Origin: a virus
Reading direction: 5' to 3' (one strand)
IMG/VR virus record: IMGVR_UViG_3300010370_000008
Location: 1-38,435 of that record
Length of the DNA stretch: 38,435 nucleotides
Below, piece after piece: positions 32,726 through 37,793 of the stretch. Position numbers and translations under genes: made by a program. The notes under the pieces are model-generated. The model was not told the origin of the DNA, searched no databases, and saw only the letters and a list, made by a program, of their open reading frames with translations. How positions within the stretch are numbered: position 1 is the stretch's first letter; every line of letters starts with the position of its first letter.

Positions 32726-32956
32726 TTATTTAGCATCCAGTGCTTTAACGGCGGTGTATCCGCAATCAACAACTTTTTCAAAGTTTGAGCATATTAAATC
32801 GCAGCCACAAGAATAAAACCGCAGCGCCGCCTCCAGCTTCTCGATGCGGTCGGCGGCTTTGCGCGCTACCGTGTAATCTTCCTCAAGGTTCTGCGATTGC
32901 GCGCCAATGATGACGCCAGCCACATCACGCAGCCGCTTCACAAGATCGTTAGTCAT
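32726..32956 (-). CDS. Tandem paralog 5: DLVKRL coiled-coil protein
   Basis: A 76-aa protein: N-terminal MTNDLVKRLRDVAG, heptad core ARKAADRIEKLEAALRFY, and a C-terminal part with three Cys (CGCDLIC) and a fourth in VDCGY, ending AVKALDAK. It is the last copy of a five-gene tandem family. Its ATG lies in the last codons of the preceding paralog (ATGACTAA overlap). Function unknown; the coiled-coil core suggests oligomerisation. Confidence 0.75.
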   Translation of the reverse strand: MTNDLVKRLRDVAGVIIGAQSQNLEEDYTVARKAADRIEKLEAALRFYSCGCDLICSNFEKVVDCGYTAVKALDAK

Positions 32957-33227
32957 CTTTCCCCTCCAGTGCTTTGCGGGCGACGTACCGACGGCGGTTT
33001 ACTTGACCAGCATAATACTCCGCCTTGTTTTCCGGCGTATCTGTGCCGTCTTCAATCATTCCTTGTAGCCCATAGTCGTTCTGCGCGATTAGCCGCAGCG
33101 CCGCCTCCAGCTTCTCGATGCGTTCATCGCGTATCTTTGCTGCATATTTAGCAGCAATTTGCACAGTATTGATCTGTGATCGAAGCTCTGCGTTTTCCGC
33201 CCTTAGCTTCACAAGATCATCAGCCAT
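32949..33227 (-). CDS. Tandem paralog 4: DLVK coiled-coil protein
   Basis: A 92-aa protein: MADDLVKLRAENAELRSQIN begins a longer coiled coil than in its relatives, followed by IRDERIEKLEAALRLIAQ, a unique middle (GTDTPENKAEYYAGQVN), and the shared end YVARKALEGKDD. The closing codons LEGKDD form the GGAGGGGAAAG ribosome binding site and contain the ATG of the next paralog. Overlap with the upstream paralog is also eight bases (ATGGCTGA). Confidence 0.78.
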   Translation of the reverse strand: MADDLVKLRAENAELRSQINTVQIAAKYAAKIRDERIEKLEAALRLIAQNDYGLQGMIEDGTDTPENKAEYYAGQVNRRRYVARKALEGKDD

Positions 33228-33450
33228 CTTTCCCCTCCAGTGCTTTGCGGGCTATAAATGCATTTTGGCAGCTATTTGGTCGGCAGTGCTCACATGTCTT
33301 GCCGTTGCAATCCCATGCGGATGCTGCAATTTCCCGCAGCGCCTCCTCCAGCTTCTCGATGCGGTCGGCGGCTTCACTCATCGTCACCGCCGTTTCGTAA
33401 TCATCTCGCAGTGGCCCCTTATGCAGCCGCTTCACAAGATCATCAGTCAT
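33220..33450 (-). CDS. Tandem paralog 3: DLVKRL coiled-coil protein with Cys/His cluster
   Basis: A 76-aa protein: MTDDLVKRLHKGPLRDDYET, then SEAADRIEKLEEALREIAA and a distinctive CNGKTCEHCRPNSC segment, then AFIARKALEGKDG. The CNGKTCEHCRPNSC spacing could bind zinc but is short. ATG 33450 is used because it aligns with the start of the other family members; a longer frame to 33525 would overlap most of the neighbouring gene. Overlaps of eight bases on both sides. Confidence 0.77.
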   Translation of the reverse strand: MTDDLVKRLHKGPLRDDYETAVTMSEAADRIEKLEEALREIAASAWDCNGKTCEHCRPNSCQNAFIARKALEGKDG

Positions 33451-33649
33451 CTTTCTTCTCCCCAGCAAGAGCATCTTCCGCAACACTGGCTGCCCATTGA
33501 ATGCTAAGATGCCATTGATTTTCAATTATGTTTCGCAACACCGCTTCTAACTCTTTAATGCGGTCAACTGCGGCTTTGGCATCTTGCGGCATAATTCTTT
33601 CATTATGCGTGTTGTACCATTCAATTCGCTTCACAAGATCATCAGTCAT
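33443..33649 (-). CDS. Tandem paralog 2: DLVKR coiled-coil protein
   Basis: A 68-aa protein: MTDDLVKRIEWYNTHNERIM, then AAVDRIKELEAVLRNIIENQ and AEDALAGEKKDD. It is the most diverged of the DLVKR-type members in the core but keeps the same start, heptad and end. Its stop overlaps the next paralog start by eight bases (ATGACTGA), and its own ATG overlaps the preceding stop by one base (TAATG). Confidence 0.75.
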   Translation of the reverse strand: MTDDLVKRIEWYNTHNERIMPQDAKAAVDRIKELEAVLRNIIENQWHLSIQWAASVAEDALAGEKKDD

Positions 33650-33828
33650 TATTCATCCTTCCCTAGCACTGCATCAACCATATCAACGGTGCGATTATCA
33701 TCAGTCACGCAACGTATCTCCCGCAGCGCCGTCTCCAACTGCGCGATGCGGGCGCGCATAGGCTTTACATCATCCAGCTTCACATAAATCACACCGTCTA
33801 CTTTTACTGCGATATGATCATCTGTCAT
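33649..33828 (-). CDS. Tandem paralog 1: diverged MTDD coiled-coil protein
   Basis: A 59-aa protein: MTDDHIAVKVDGVIYVKLDD, a heptad core (RARIAQLETALREIRC) and an end VDMVDAVLGKDE. It shares the MTDD start, the R-I-x-x-L-E-x-x-LREI core and the GKD(D/E) end with the four downstream genes, so I regard it as the most distant family member. ATG 33828 follows the preceding stop by one base and GGGAGAAACTTAAC supplies a ribosome binding site; longer in-frame starts would overlap the zinc-ribbon gene. Confidence 0.68.
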   Translation of the reverse strand: MTDDHIAVKVDGVIYVKLDDVKPMRARIAQLETALREIRCVTDDNRTVDMVDAVLGKDE

Positions 33829-33829
33829 G

Positions 33830-34042
33830 TTAAGTTTCTCCCGTTTTTTTAACATATTCTGAGGATGTGTTAATTTCATCGACAGGTGCTGGGCCGCAGA
33901 AAATCCCCATCGCATTCGTTTCGCACATAGGGCAGCGCAGCGACTTTCCTATCGCCGCAGCTACATCAAGTGGCATAGGCAAATGGAATGCAGCCCATTC
34001 GTGATTGCATTCGCCGCAGTGGACGATGAATGGGGTTTTCAT
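33830..34042 (-). CDS. Small zinc-ribbon protein
   Basis: A 70-aa protein with two Cys pairs: CGECNHEW near residues 9-16 and CPMC near 37-40, with a further Cys at GIFCGPAP. The spacing matches a zinc ribbon. The region between (FHLPMPLDVAAAIGKSLR) links the two pairs. Likely a small nucleic-acid or protein-binding factor; function unknown. Its ATG is within the closing codons of the upstream gene (GAAATGAAAA overlap). Confidence 0.75.
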   Translation of the reverse strand: MKTPFIVHCGECNHEWAAFHLPMPLDVAAAIGKSLRCPMCETNAMGIFCGPAPVDEINTSSEYVKKTGET

Positions 34043-34251
34043 TTCTTTTCCTTTCGCGCTTCAAGCATGGCGTCGGCCATTTCATAAGCTTTCTTAGGAA
34101 CGCTGCGATAATCAGGGCCATTTGGGTCGGCTATCATTCCCGTCAGCGCAGCCATTGCGAACTGATCGCGCAGAGTTGTTTGCTGCCAAAACTTTGCGTA
34201 TTCACTTGCAGTTAGCGTTATAGTTGGCTCAACTATCATTTCTTCCCCCAT
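34039..34251 (-). CDS. Small conserved phage protein (TLRDQFAMAAL type)
   Basis: A 70-aa protein with TLRDQFAMAALTGMIADPNG, then KAYEMADAMLEARKEKK. This TLRDQFA-A-AL-G...A-(Y)-(E/M)-ADAM--ARE pattern is common in short proteins of phages and prophages with no assigned function. Starts within the end of the tiny membrane protein gene (16-base overlap), and its last codons include the ATG of the zinc-ribbon gene. Confidence 0.8.
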   Translation of the reverse strand: MGEEMIVEPTITLTASEYAKFWQQTTLRDQFAMAALTGMIADPNGPDYRSVPKKAYEMADAMLEARKEKK

Positions 34252-34343
34252 AATGTTCCAATCATACGCGCTACAAACAGAATGATGCCAGCCAGCACCA
34301 TGCAGGCGGTCATCGCGAGCATGATTTCGATGACGATGATCAT
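34236..34343 (-). CDS. Tiny membrane protein (35 aa)
   Basis: A 35-aa protein consisting mostly of one membrane helix: MIIVIEIMLAMTACMVLAGI, then ILFVARMIGTLWGKK with a basic end. It follows the stop of the next upstream mini-gene by four bases and overlaps the gene downstream by 16 bases, so it fits the operon packing. The composition is strongly hydrophobic. Function unknown. Moderate confidence because of its size. Confidence 0.55.
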   Translation of the reverse strand: MIIVIEIMLAMTACMVLAGIILFVARMIGTLWGKK

Positions 34344-34347
34344 GGGT

Positions 34348-34467
34348 TTACCCCGTGTTGGATGGAGAGATTGCTGCCAAACAGCACAACACAATTATGC
34401 CGGTGACAGGATCGTAGTGCATTCCAGTAAGAACGGCACCGATCAATGCGCACCAAGGCTGCATCAT
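34348..34467 (-). CDS. Tiny hydrophobic protein (39 aa)
   Basis: A 39-aa protein, MMQPWCALIGAVLTGMHYDP followed by VTGIIVLCCLAAISPSNTG, with two short hydrophobic stretches separated by HYDP. The stretches are 10-12 residues long, short for full membrane spans. A strong ribosome binding site (GCAGGAGACTAAGTG) precedes the ATG and starts at the preceding stop. Likely real by operon context; function unknown. Confidence 0.5.
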   Translation of the reverse strand: MMQPWCALIGAVLTGMHYDPVTGIIVLCCLAAISPSNTG

Positions 34468-34482
34468 CACTTAGTCTCCTGC

Positions 34483-34791
34483 TTAGGCGGCTCTGGTAAG
34501 GTCATCCAATGGGTGGGGCATGGCGACGGGCGCCTGCGTCAGTTCGCGCAGCGCCAGTTCGAAGTAGCCCGCGCCGTCCTGCCAGTGGTCGGGATGAGCT
34601 GGGTCGCCGCACAGGATGCGCGCCATCTTGTCGGCGATGACCTCCAGCGCCTGCGCCTGCGTCACGTCGAGGCGTTCCCAGTTGCGCGACGAGCGCAACA
34701 GGTTCTTGATGGCTTGCGAGTAGCCCGCGACCTCGCGGAAGGAGCCGTGGGTTAGCTCGCGGTCGGCTAGTATCTGGTCAATCATGGTCAT
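34483..34791 (-). CDS. DUF6378-like protein
   Basis: A 102-aa protein with the DUF6378-type pattern: ILADRELTHGSFREVAGYSQ near the start, QALEVIADKMARILCGDP, then HPDHWQDGAGYFELALREL. The His/Asp arrangement (THG, GDPAHPDHW-D) resembles small phage proteins related to MazG-type nucleotide hydrolases, but I would not assign an activity. It overlaps the upstream DnaA-like gene by four bases (ATGA), which fixes the start at 34791 rather than the longer frame. Confidence 0.8.
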   Translation of the reverse strand: MTMIDQILADRELTHGSFREVAGYSQAIKNLLRSSRNWERLDVTQAQALEVIADKMARILCGDPAHPDHWQDGAGYFELALRELTQAPVAMPHPLDDLTRAA

Positions 34792-35192
34792 GGCGTGTTT
34801 ATCCAGTTCTGGAGGGCGTTCATCACGGTTGTGTGGTCGCGGTTGCAGTAGATCGCAATCTTTTTGAGGGACCATCCATGCCTGCGCAGGGCGACGTAGA
34901 CGGCGGTGCGCGCGGCTATGTAGGGCATGGTTCGGCTTGGCCCCATAGCCTGCTCGAAGGTCATGCCGTGGGGCGCCAGCGCCTCGCGGACGATGGCCTT
35001 GGCGGCGCTGGGCGTGAACCGGAACGCCGGACCAGGCGGTTCGCGTTCCGGTTCGGGCGGCGGGGGCTCCGGTTCGGGCGCCGGTTCGGGCGGCGGGGCG
35101 ACCAGCGCCGGGCGGGGCGTCGGGCGCGGGGCGTTGAGCCTGGCGCGCACGGCCTTGTAGTGGTCGGTCAGGGCTAGGAAGTAGTCGCTCAC
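34788..35192 (-). CDS. DnaA domain IV-like DNA-binding protein
   Basis: A 134-aa protein in three parts: an N-terminal helix (SDYFLALTDHYKAVRARL), a Pro/Glu-rich linker (about residues 21-55) and a C-terminal domain (about 60-130) resembling the DNA-binding domain IV of DnaA. YIAARTAVYVALRRHGWSLK then KIAIYCNRDHTTVMNALQNW carries the RDHTTV signature (118-123), whose Arg, His and Thr residues read the DnaA box in the host initiator. No AAA+ ATPase domain is present. GTG 35192 overlaps the upstream stop (GTGA). It could recognise host DnaA boxes or the phage origin. Confidence 0.8.
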   Translation of the reverse strand: MSDYFLALTDHYKAVRARLNAPRPTPRPALVAPPPEPAPEPEPPPPEPEREPPGPAFRFTPSAAKAIVREALAPHGMTFEQAMGPSRTMPYIAARTAVYVALRRHGWSLKKIAIYCNRDHTTVMNALQNWINTP

Positions 35193-35383
35193 GGGACCAT
35201 CTCCATCAGCCAGCGCCGGGCGTCCGCTTCGTCGCGGGCGTAGCCCAGCGCCCCTAGGACGCTTACGCAGCGCCATGCGCGGGCGTGGGTGCGCTTGTAG
35301 CGCACGGGGCCGTAATGGCCCAGCAAACGCCCGTAGTAGCTCACGGTGCGCGTTGCGTCGGGGTGGGTCTGGACGGTTACCAT
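35189..35383 (-). CDS. Small basic protein of unknown function
   Basis: A 64-aa protein, MVTVQTHPDATRTVSYYGRL followed by LGHYGPVRYKRTHARAWRCV and SVLGALGYARDEADARRWL. It is rich in Arg, Tyr and His, with no catalytic motif recognised. Placed between two coupled genes: its ATG shares a base with the upstream stop (TGATG), and its stop overlaps the GTG of the DnaA-like gene. Longer in-frame reading upstream would overlap the preceding gene. Confidence 0.65.
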   Translation of the reverse strand: MVTVQTHPDATRTVSYYGRLLGHYGPVRYKRTHARAWRCVSVLGALGYARDEADARRWLMEMVP

Positions 35384-35658
35384 CACGCTCTCCGATTTTG
35401 AGCGCGCACCGCGCGCAGGATCTCGTGCCCATCGCTCGCCCACACGCCGGAGGCGCAGGGGCACGGGTGCGTCGGAAGCTCCCGCGCCAGTTCGCGGGCC
35501 TGTAGCGCGCGTATGGCGCTCAGGACCGCCTGACCGTAAGCGTGACGGTCGGCGGCGGGGTCGCGACGGTAACGGTCCAGCCCGGCGAGGGTCGGATAGG
35601 GTTTCTGATCGGCGTAGAAACCGTTCATGTCGTCATATGTGCGGATTTGCTTTGCCAT
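35383..35658 (-). CDS. Small phage protein of unknown function
   Basis: A 91-aa protein starting MAKQIRTYDDMNGFYADQKP, with RYRRDPAADRHAYGQAVLSA, then a C-terminal CPCASGVWASDGHEILRAVR. A Cys-x-Cys pair (CPC) near residue 68 is the only metal-site hint. TCTGGAGGTCTGACC gives a strong ribosome binding site for ATG 35658; an upstream in-frame ATG at 35703 lacks one. First of a run of five coupled genes extending to the DUF6378-like gene and the mini-gene after it. Confidence 0.68.
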   Translation of the reverse strand: MAKQIRTYDDMNGFYADQKPYPTLAGLDRYRRDPAADRHAYGQAVLSAIRALQARELARELPTHPCPCASGVWASDGHEILRAVRAQNRRA

Positions 35659-35674
35659 GGTCAGACCTCCAGAT

Positions 35675-35755
35675 CTATATAAATGCCATTGCCAGAAGGG
35701 CACCTGTTATTGCTAGGCTTACGATGGTCAGTATGGCTTCGATTATCGCGATCAT
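35675..35755 (-). CDS. Tiny membrane protein (26 aa)
   Basis: A 26-aa single-helix peptide, MIAIIEAILTIVSLAITGAL then LAMAFI, with GAAAGG upstream in a plausible position. Its stop lies 16 bases before the next ATG. It resembles the 35-aa membrane peptide at 34236 in size and the start MII/MIA-(V/I)IE, which hints at a shared origin or function. Too short to be certain. Confidence 0.45.
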   Translation of the reverse strand: MIAIIEAILTIVSLAITGALLAMAFI

Positions 35756-35790
35756 GTGCGGGGCCTTTCGGTTGTATCGGGAGCGGGGGG

Positions 35791-35812
35791 CGACGCGCCG
35801 GATGGCGCGTCG
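35791..35812 (-). promoter_or_regulatory. Intercistronic hairpin
   Basis: A perfect 9-bp GC-rich inverted repeat, CGACGCGCC/GGCGCGTCG, with a four-base loop, in the gap between two leftward genes. No T-run. Similar gaps at 36215, 36558 and 36939 also carry hairpins. Confidence 0.55.
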
Positions 35813-35836
35813 TGGGGGCGATGGGACGGATAGGCG

Positions 35837-36169
35837 TCACACGCATGTGGCGGCTTGCTTCCATTCGCGGGGCGTGGGGTTGCGTTCCCATGAAGCTTTA
35901 GCGTGGGCGTCAAGCTGCGCCCATGACCGGCGGGGCGTTCCGCCGTCATAGTAGGGGCGGCGGCGCAAATCCTCATGATAAGCCCATTCGCCTGGCGTGA
36001 TGACGCCTAGCGCCAGATCCAAGGCGTCGAACGCCGCTTGTTTGGTGGACCATACGCCTTCGGTCTTACGAATCAAATCATAGCCAATGCGTTCGCGCGC
36101 GCTTGTAAGACAATCAATATACCAGTCGCCGCTAGAACCTTGGTAAACGTAGAAGCCGGGGTTGTTCAT
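35837..36169 (-). CDS. Small phage protein of unknown function
   Basis: A 110-aa protein, MNNPGFYVYQGSSGDWYIDC, then LTSARERIGYDLIRKTEGVW, STKQAAFDALDLALG and a C-terminal Arg/Trp-rich tail (HAKASWERNPTPREWKQAAT). The first 65 residues have the strand-helix look of a small alpha/beta domain. Start ATG 36169 follows AAGGATCGAACAAC, nearly the same leader as that of the gene starting at 36527. Function unknown. Confidence 0.68.
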   Translation of the reverse strand: MNNPGFYVYQGSSGDWYIDCLTSARERIGYDLIRKTEGVWSTKQAAFDALDLALGVITPGEWAYHEDLRRRPYYDGGTPRRSWAQLDAHAKASWERNPTPREWKQAATCV

Positions 36170-36214
36170 GTTGTTCGATCCTTGTTTTTGTGGTGTACAG
36201 GATTGTTTTACAGT

Positions 36215-36240
36215 ATGGGGCTTGCATTGGCAAGCCCCAT
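36215..36240 (-). promoter_or_regulatory. Intercistronic hairpin
   Basis: A perfect 11-bp inverted repeat, ATGGGGCTTGC/GCAAGCCCCAT, with a four-base loop, lies in the 79-bp gap between two leftward genes. On the - strand, TTGCCA and TAAAAC fall 17 bases apart across it, so a weak promoter for the downstream gene is possible. Confidence 0.6.
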
Positions 36241-36248
36241 GTTGCGGA

Positions 36249-36527
36249 TCAGGCATAGATGCGCGCGCGGCGCAATTCCCATTTTTCGTGGATCGGGCCG
36301 CCATCGGGCGTTTCGTCAATCACTACATACGCGACCGTTTTCAAAACGAGCGCGGCGCGGTCGCCATCGCAAGTGAAGATTCGATGAGGATAGCCGGGAA
36401 ACGCGCCGTCACGGTCGCCAGCCGGGCGTTCAGAATATTGGAACCACGCGCCGCCTTGCACGTTGAACTCGCCTAGCAAGCGCGGATCGGTCATGTTAGG
36501 CGTGTTGTAATAGGTTGCCATAGCCAT
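36249..36527 (-). CDS. Small phage protein of unknown function
   Basis: A 92-aa protein, MAMATYYNTPNMTDPRLLGE, then FNVQGGAWFQYSERPAGDRD, GYPHRIFTCDGDRAALVLKT and VAYVVIDETPDGGPIHEKWE, mostly beta with several aromatic residues. No recognised domain. Start ATG 36527 follows AAAGGAATCGAACA; longer in-frame reading would run through the hairpin region and into the neighbour. Function unknown. Confidence 0.65.
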   Translation of the reverse strand: MAMATYYNTPNMTDPRLLGEFNVQGGAWFQYSERPAGDRDGAFPGYPHRIFTCDGDRAALVLKTVAYVVIDETPDGGPIHEKWELRRARIYA

Positions 36528-36557
36528 TGTTCGATTCCTTTTTTTTGGTCTCATCAG

Positions 36558-36591
36558 ACGGCGCGTGACGCCGTGACGGGCGGGAGCCCGT
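36558..36591 (-). promoter_or_regulatory. Two adjacent intercistronic hairpins
   Basis: ACGGCG/CGCCGT (36558-36563 and 36569-36574) and ACGGGC/GCCCGT (36576-36581 and 36586-36591) lie one base apart in the gap between two leftward genes. On the - strand they are followed by GACCAAAAAAAAGG and the next ribosome binding site rather than by a T-run. Confidence 0.5.
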
Positions 36592-36600
36592 TTCGACCTG

Positions 36601-36906
36601 TTAATACCTTGCGACAGAGGCCGTGAAGGTGCACCTTTTGCAGACAAGATCGATCATGGACTGATCTTGTCCGTCGCGCACAACAGGAAAACAATCCTTT
36701 GCTGCGTATATATCATAGGTAGCTTTGGCGTCGTATTTGTCCGTAATCTCATATTGCATTTCGCTCATATCGTTGGAAATGGATTGATCTAAAGATCGCG
36801 CCGATTCTAAGGGGCCGACCGGTGGCAATTCATCCATGCGCCACCAACGGTCTGCGGTATCGCCCCAGATAAAGCCAGAATTGCGATCGATAATAATGTA
36901 GCGCAT
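36601..36906 (-). CDS. Small phage protein of unknown function
   Basis: A 101-aa protein. The start MRYIIIDRNSGFIWGDTADR resembles other short phage proteins with an IIID-x-x-(S/T)G-x-(I/V)WGDT beginning. The middle is acidic (ISNDMSEMQYEITDKYDAKA), and the end holds LVCKRCTFTASVARY with a Cys-x2-Cys pair. AGGGAACCGGACAA is a good ribosome binding site. Second gene from the promoter-proximal end of the leftward accessory block. Confidence 0.72.
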   Translation of the reverse strand: MRYIIIDRNSGFIWGDTADRWWRMDELPPVGPLESARSLDQSISNDMSEMQYEITDKYDAKATYDIYAAKDCFPVVRDGQDQSMIDLVCKRCTFTASVARY

Positions 36907-36938
36907 TTGTCCGGTTCCCTAGTCGGCGCCTTGATTGG

Positions 36939-36975
36939 CGCTCTATGACGCCCCCCGTGAGGGGCGCTTAGAGCG
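36939..36975 (-). promoter_or_regulatory. Intercistronic stem-loop
   Basis: An interrupted hairpin: outer arms CGCTCTA/TAGAGCG (36939-36945 and 36969-36975) and inner arms CGCCCC/GGGGCG (36949-36954 and 36961-36966) separated by a small internal loop. It lies just behind the first gene of the leftward block. Confidence 0.5.
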
Positions 36976-36979
36976 TCGA

Positions 36980-37159
36980 TCAAAAGTTCCAAGGCTTGAT
37001 CCCGCGCACTCTACAAATTTCGCGGGCAATCTTTTTGCTTGATGCGGGCACAATCTCCGCGTTCTGCAATTCTGCGCCATTGCAGGGTTGCGCGACAACA
37101 TGAAGGATGAATTTGTAGGTTGCGTTGCGGAGCGGGTTTTTGAACAGATAAGCTACCAT
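36980..37159 (-). CDS. Small basic protein, first gene of the leftward accessory block
   Basis: A 59-aa protein: MVAYLFKNPLRNATYKFILH, then VVAQPCNGAELQNAEIVPAS and SKKIAREICRVRGIKPWNF. The second half has a helix with basic residues. No recognised family. CAGGGGACGTAAG gives a strong ribosome binding site. Being first after the 634-bp gene-free region, it would be the earliest translated product of a leftward transcript from that region. Confidence 0.65.
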   Translation of the reverse strand: MVAYLFKNPLRNATYKFILHVVAQPCNGAELQNAEIVPASSKKIAREICRVRGIKPWNF

Positions 37160-37292
37160 CTTACGTCCCCTGGGTTGTGGCGCTCGTTTGCGCCGGTTCG
37201 ATGAGAATCACTGTAAAGGATTTTCTAGCATTAGCAAGCGGAAATTGCAGGATAGCGAAAAAAAAGATTTTTGGTCTGGTGTTTGGTCGGGA

Positions 37293-37621
37293 TTAGGCGC
37301 GTCTTTAGGCGTGCGAATTGCCCGGATTTTCGGGCTGTTAGGCTATTTAGGCTATTATCTATATATACCTTTAGAAATTTAAATGTATATTGTATAGCTA
37401 GAGTTGACGTGTAATTCTGGGAGCGACTGAAACCTGATAGCCTAAAACGACTAAATGACTATGCCCCGCGCTGACACCATTGCCCGCGTTTCATGTCGCC
37501 GTTTCGCATAGGTCATTTAGGCTATCGTTTGCCCATAGCCTAAATAGCCTAACGCCACGCGGGCGCCCGGCAAGCATCAAACGCAATGCGCGACAGTCTG
37601 CTGATGGCCTAAATAGCCTAA
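37293..37621. repeat. Iteron-like array of the 9-mer TTAGGCTAT
   Basis: Perfect or near-perfect copies occur mostly as head-to-tail pairs in both orientations. Sites: TTAGGCTAT twice at 37338-37355 (+); ATAGCCTAA at 37437-37445 (-), followed by a weaker copy; ATAGGTCAT plus TTAGGCTAT at 37508-37525 (+); ATAGCCTAA twice at 37535-37552 (-); ATGGCCTAA plus ATAGCCTAA at 37604-37621 (-). Seven copies are exact. Two extra TTAGGC cores lie at 37293-37298 and 37305-37310. Arrays like this are typical of replication initiator or repressor binding sites. Confidence 0.85.
37350..37405. promoter_or_regulatory. AT-rich stretch, possible unwinding element or leftward promoter
   Basis: This segment is strongly AT-rich compared with its surroundings (TTATCTATATATACC, TTTAGAAATTTAAATG, TATATTGTATAGC). 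It directly abuts the first iteron pair. It could be the melting element of an origin. On the - strand it contains GATAAT and TACAAT, both -10-like, so leftward promoters for the accessory block are also possible, although no good -35 is paired with either. Confidence 0.55.
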
Positions 37622-37793
37622 TGCGCCCATGCCCCAATCTTATTGCTGTGCTTATGTTGCTATTGTCTTGATTGTGTTGGTATTGCCTAGGCCATGTAGT
37701 AATTGCTCAGGTTAAGCTCAAGGGGGGGGTAGGGCCTGCTGCCGCCCGGTCACGGTCACGGAGGGATTGCAAACAATTTTTATTTTTTATAAA

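Larger units (their letters stand above)
32726..33828 (-). repeat. Tandem array of five paralogous small genes
   Basis: Five adjacent leftward genes share a start (MTDDLVKRL-like), a central heptad (ADRIEKLEAALR-like) and an end (ARKALEGKDD-like). At DNA level, blocks such as CTTCACAAGATCATCAG and CCTCCAGCTTCTCGATGCG (+ strand) recur at intervals of about 200-270 bases. Only the segments between shared blocks vary. This points to tandem duplication followed by divergence and exchange of the variable parts. Confidence 0.85.
37160..37793. other. 634-bp gene-free region: candidate origin and early control region
   Basis: No convincing gene is seen. The region contains TTAGGC-core half-sites, five sites built from the 9-mer TTAGGCTAT, an AT-rich stretch, a 10-bp palindrome CGGGCGCCCG (37560-37569), a T/G-rich tract on the + strand (about 37635-37690), GCCTAGGC (37685-37692), and a run of eight G (37722-37729) shortly before terS. 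It separates the leftward accessory block from the rightward late operon, so divergent promoters must lie here; I cannot place them with confidence. Confidence 0.7.

Noticed and set aside
37188-37382. A 64-aa + strand frame starting at TTG in the gene-free region, and a 31-aa frame starting at ATG 37201
   Set aside because: Rare or absent start signals, no ribosome binding site, and the longer frame runs through the iterons, so its sequence is explained by the repeats.
37480-37671. A 63-aa + strand frame across the iteron array
   Set aside because: No ribosome binding site and the sequence is set by the repeats; composition is not protein-like.
37722-37734. G-rich run as a possible G-quadruplex
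   Set aside because: The run of eight G plus GGG gives at most three G-tracts, not the four needed for an intramolecular quadruplex.
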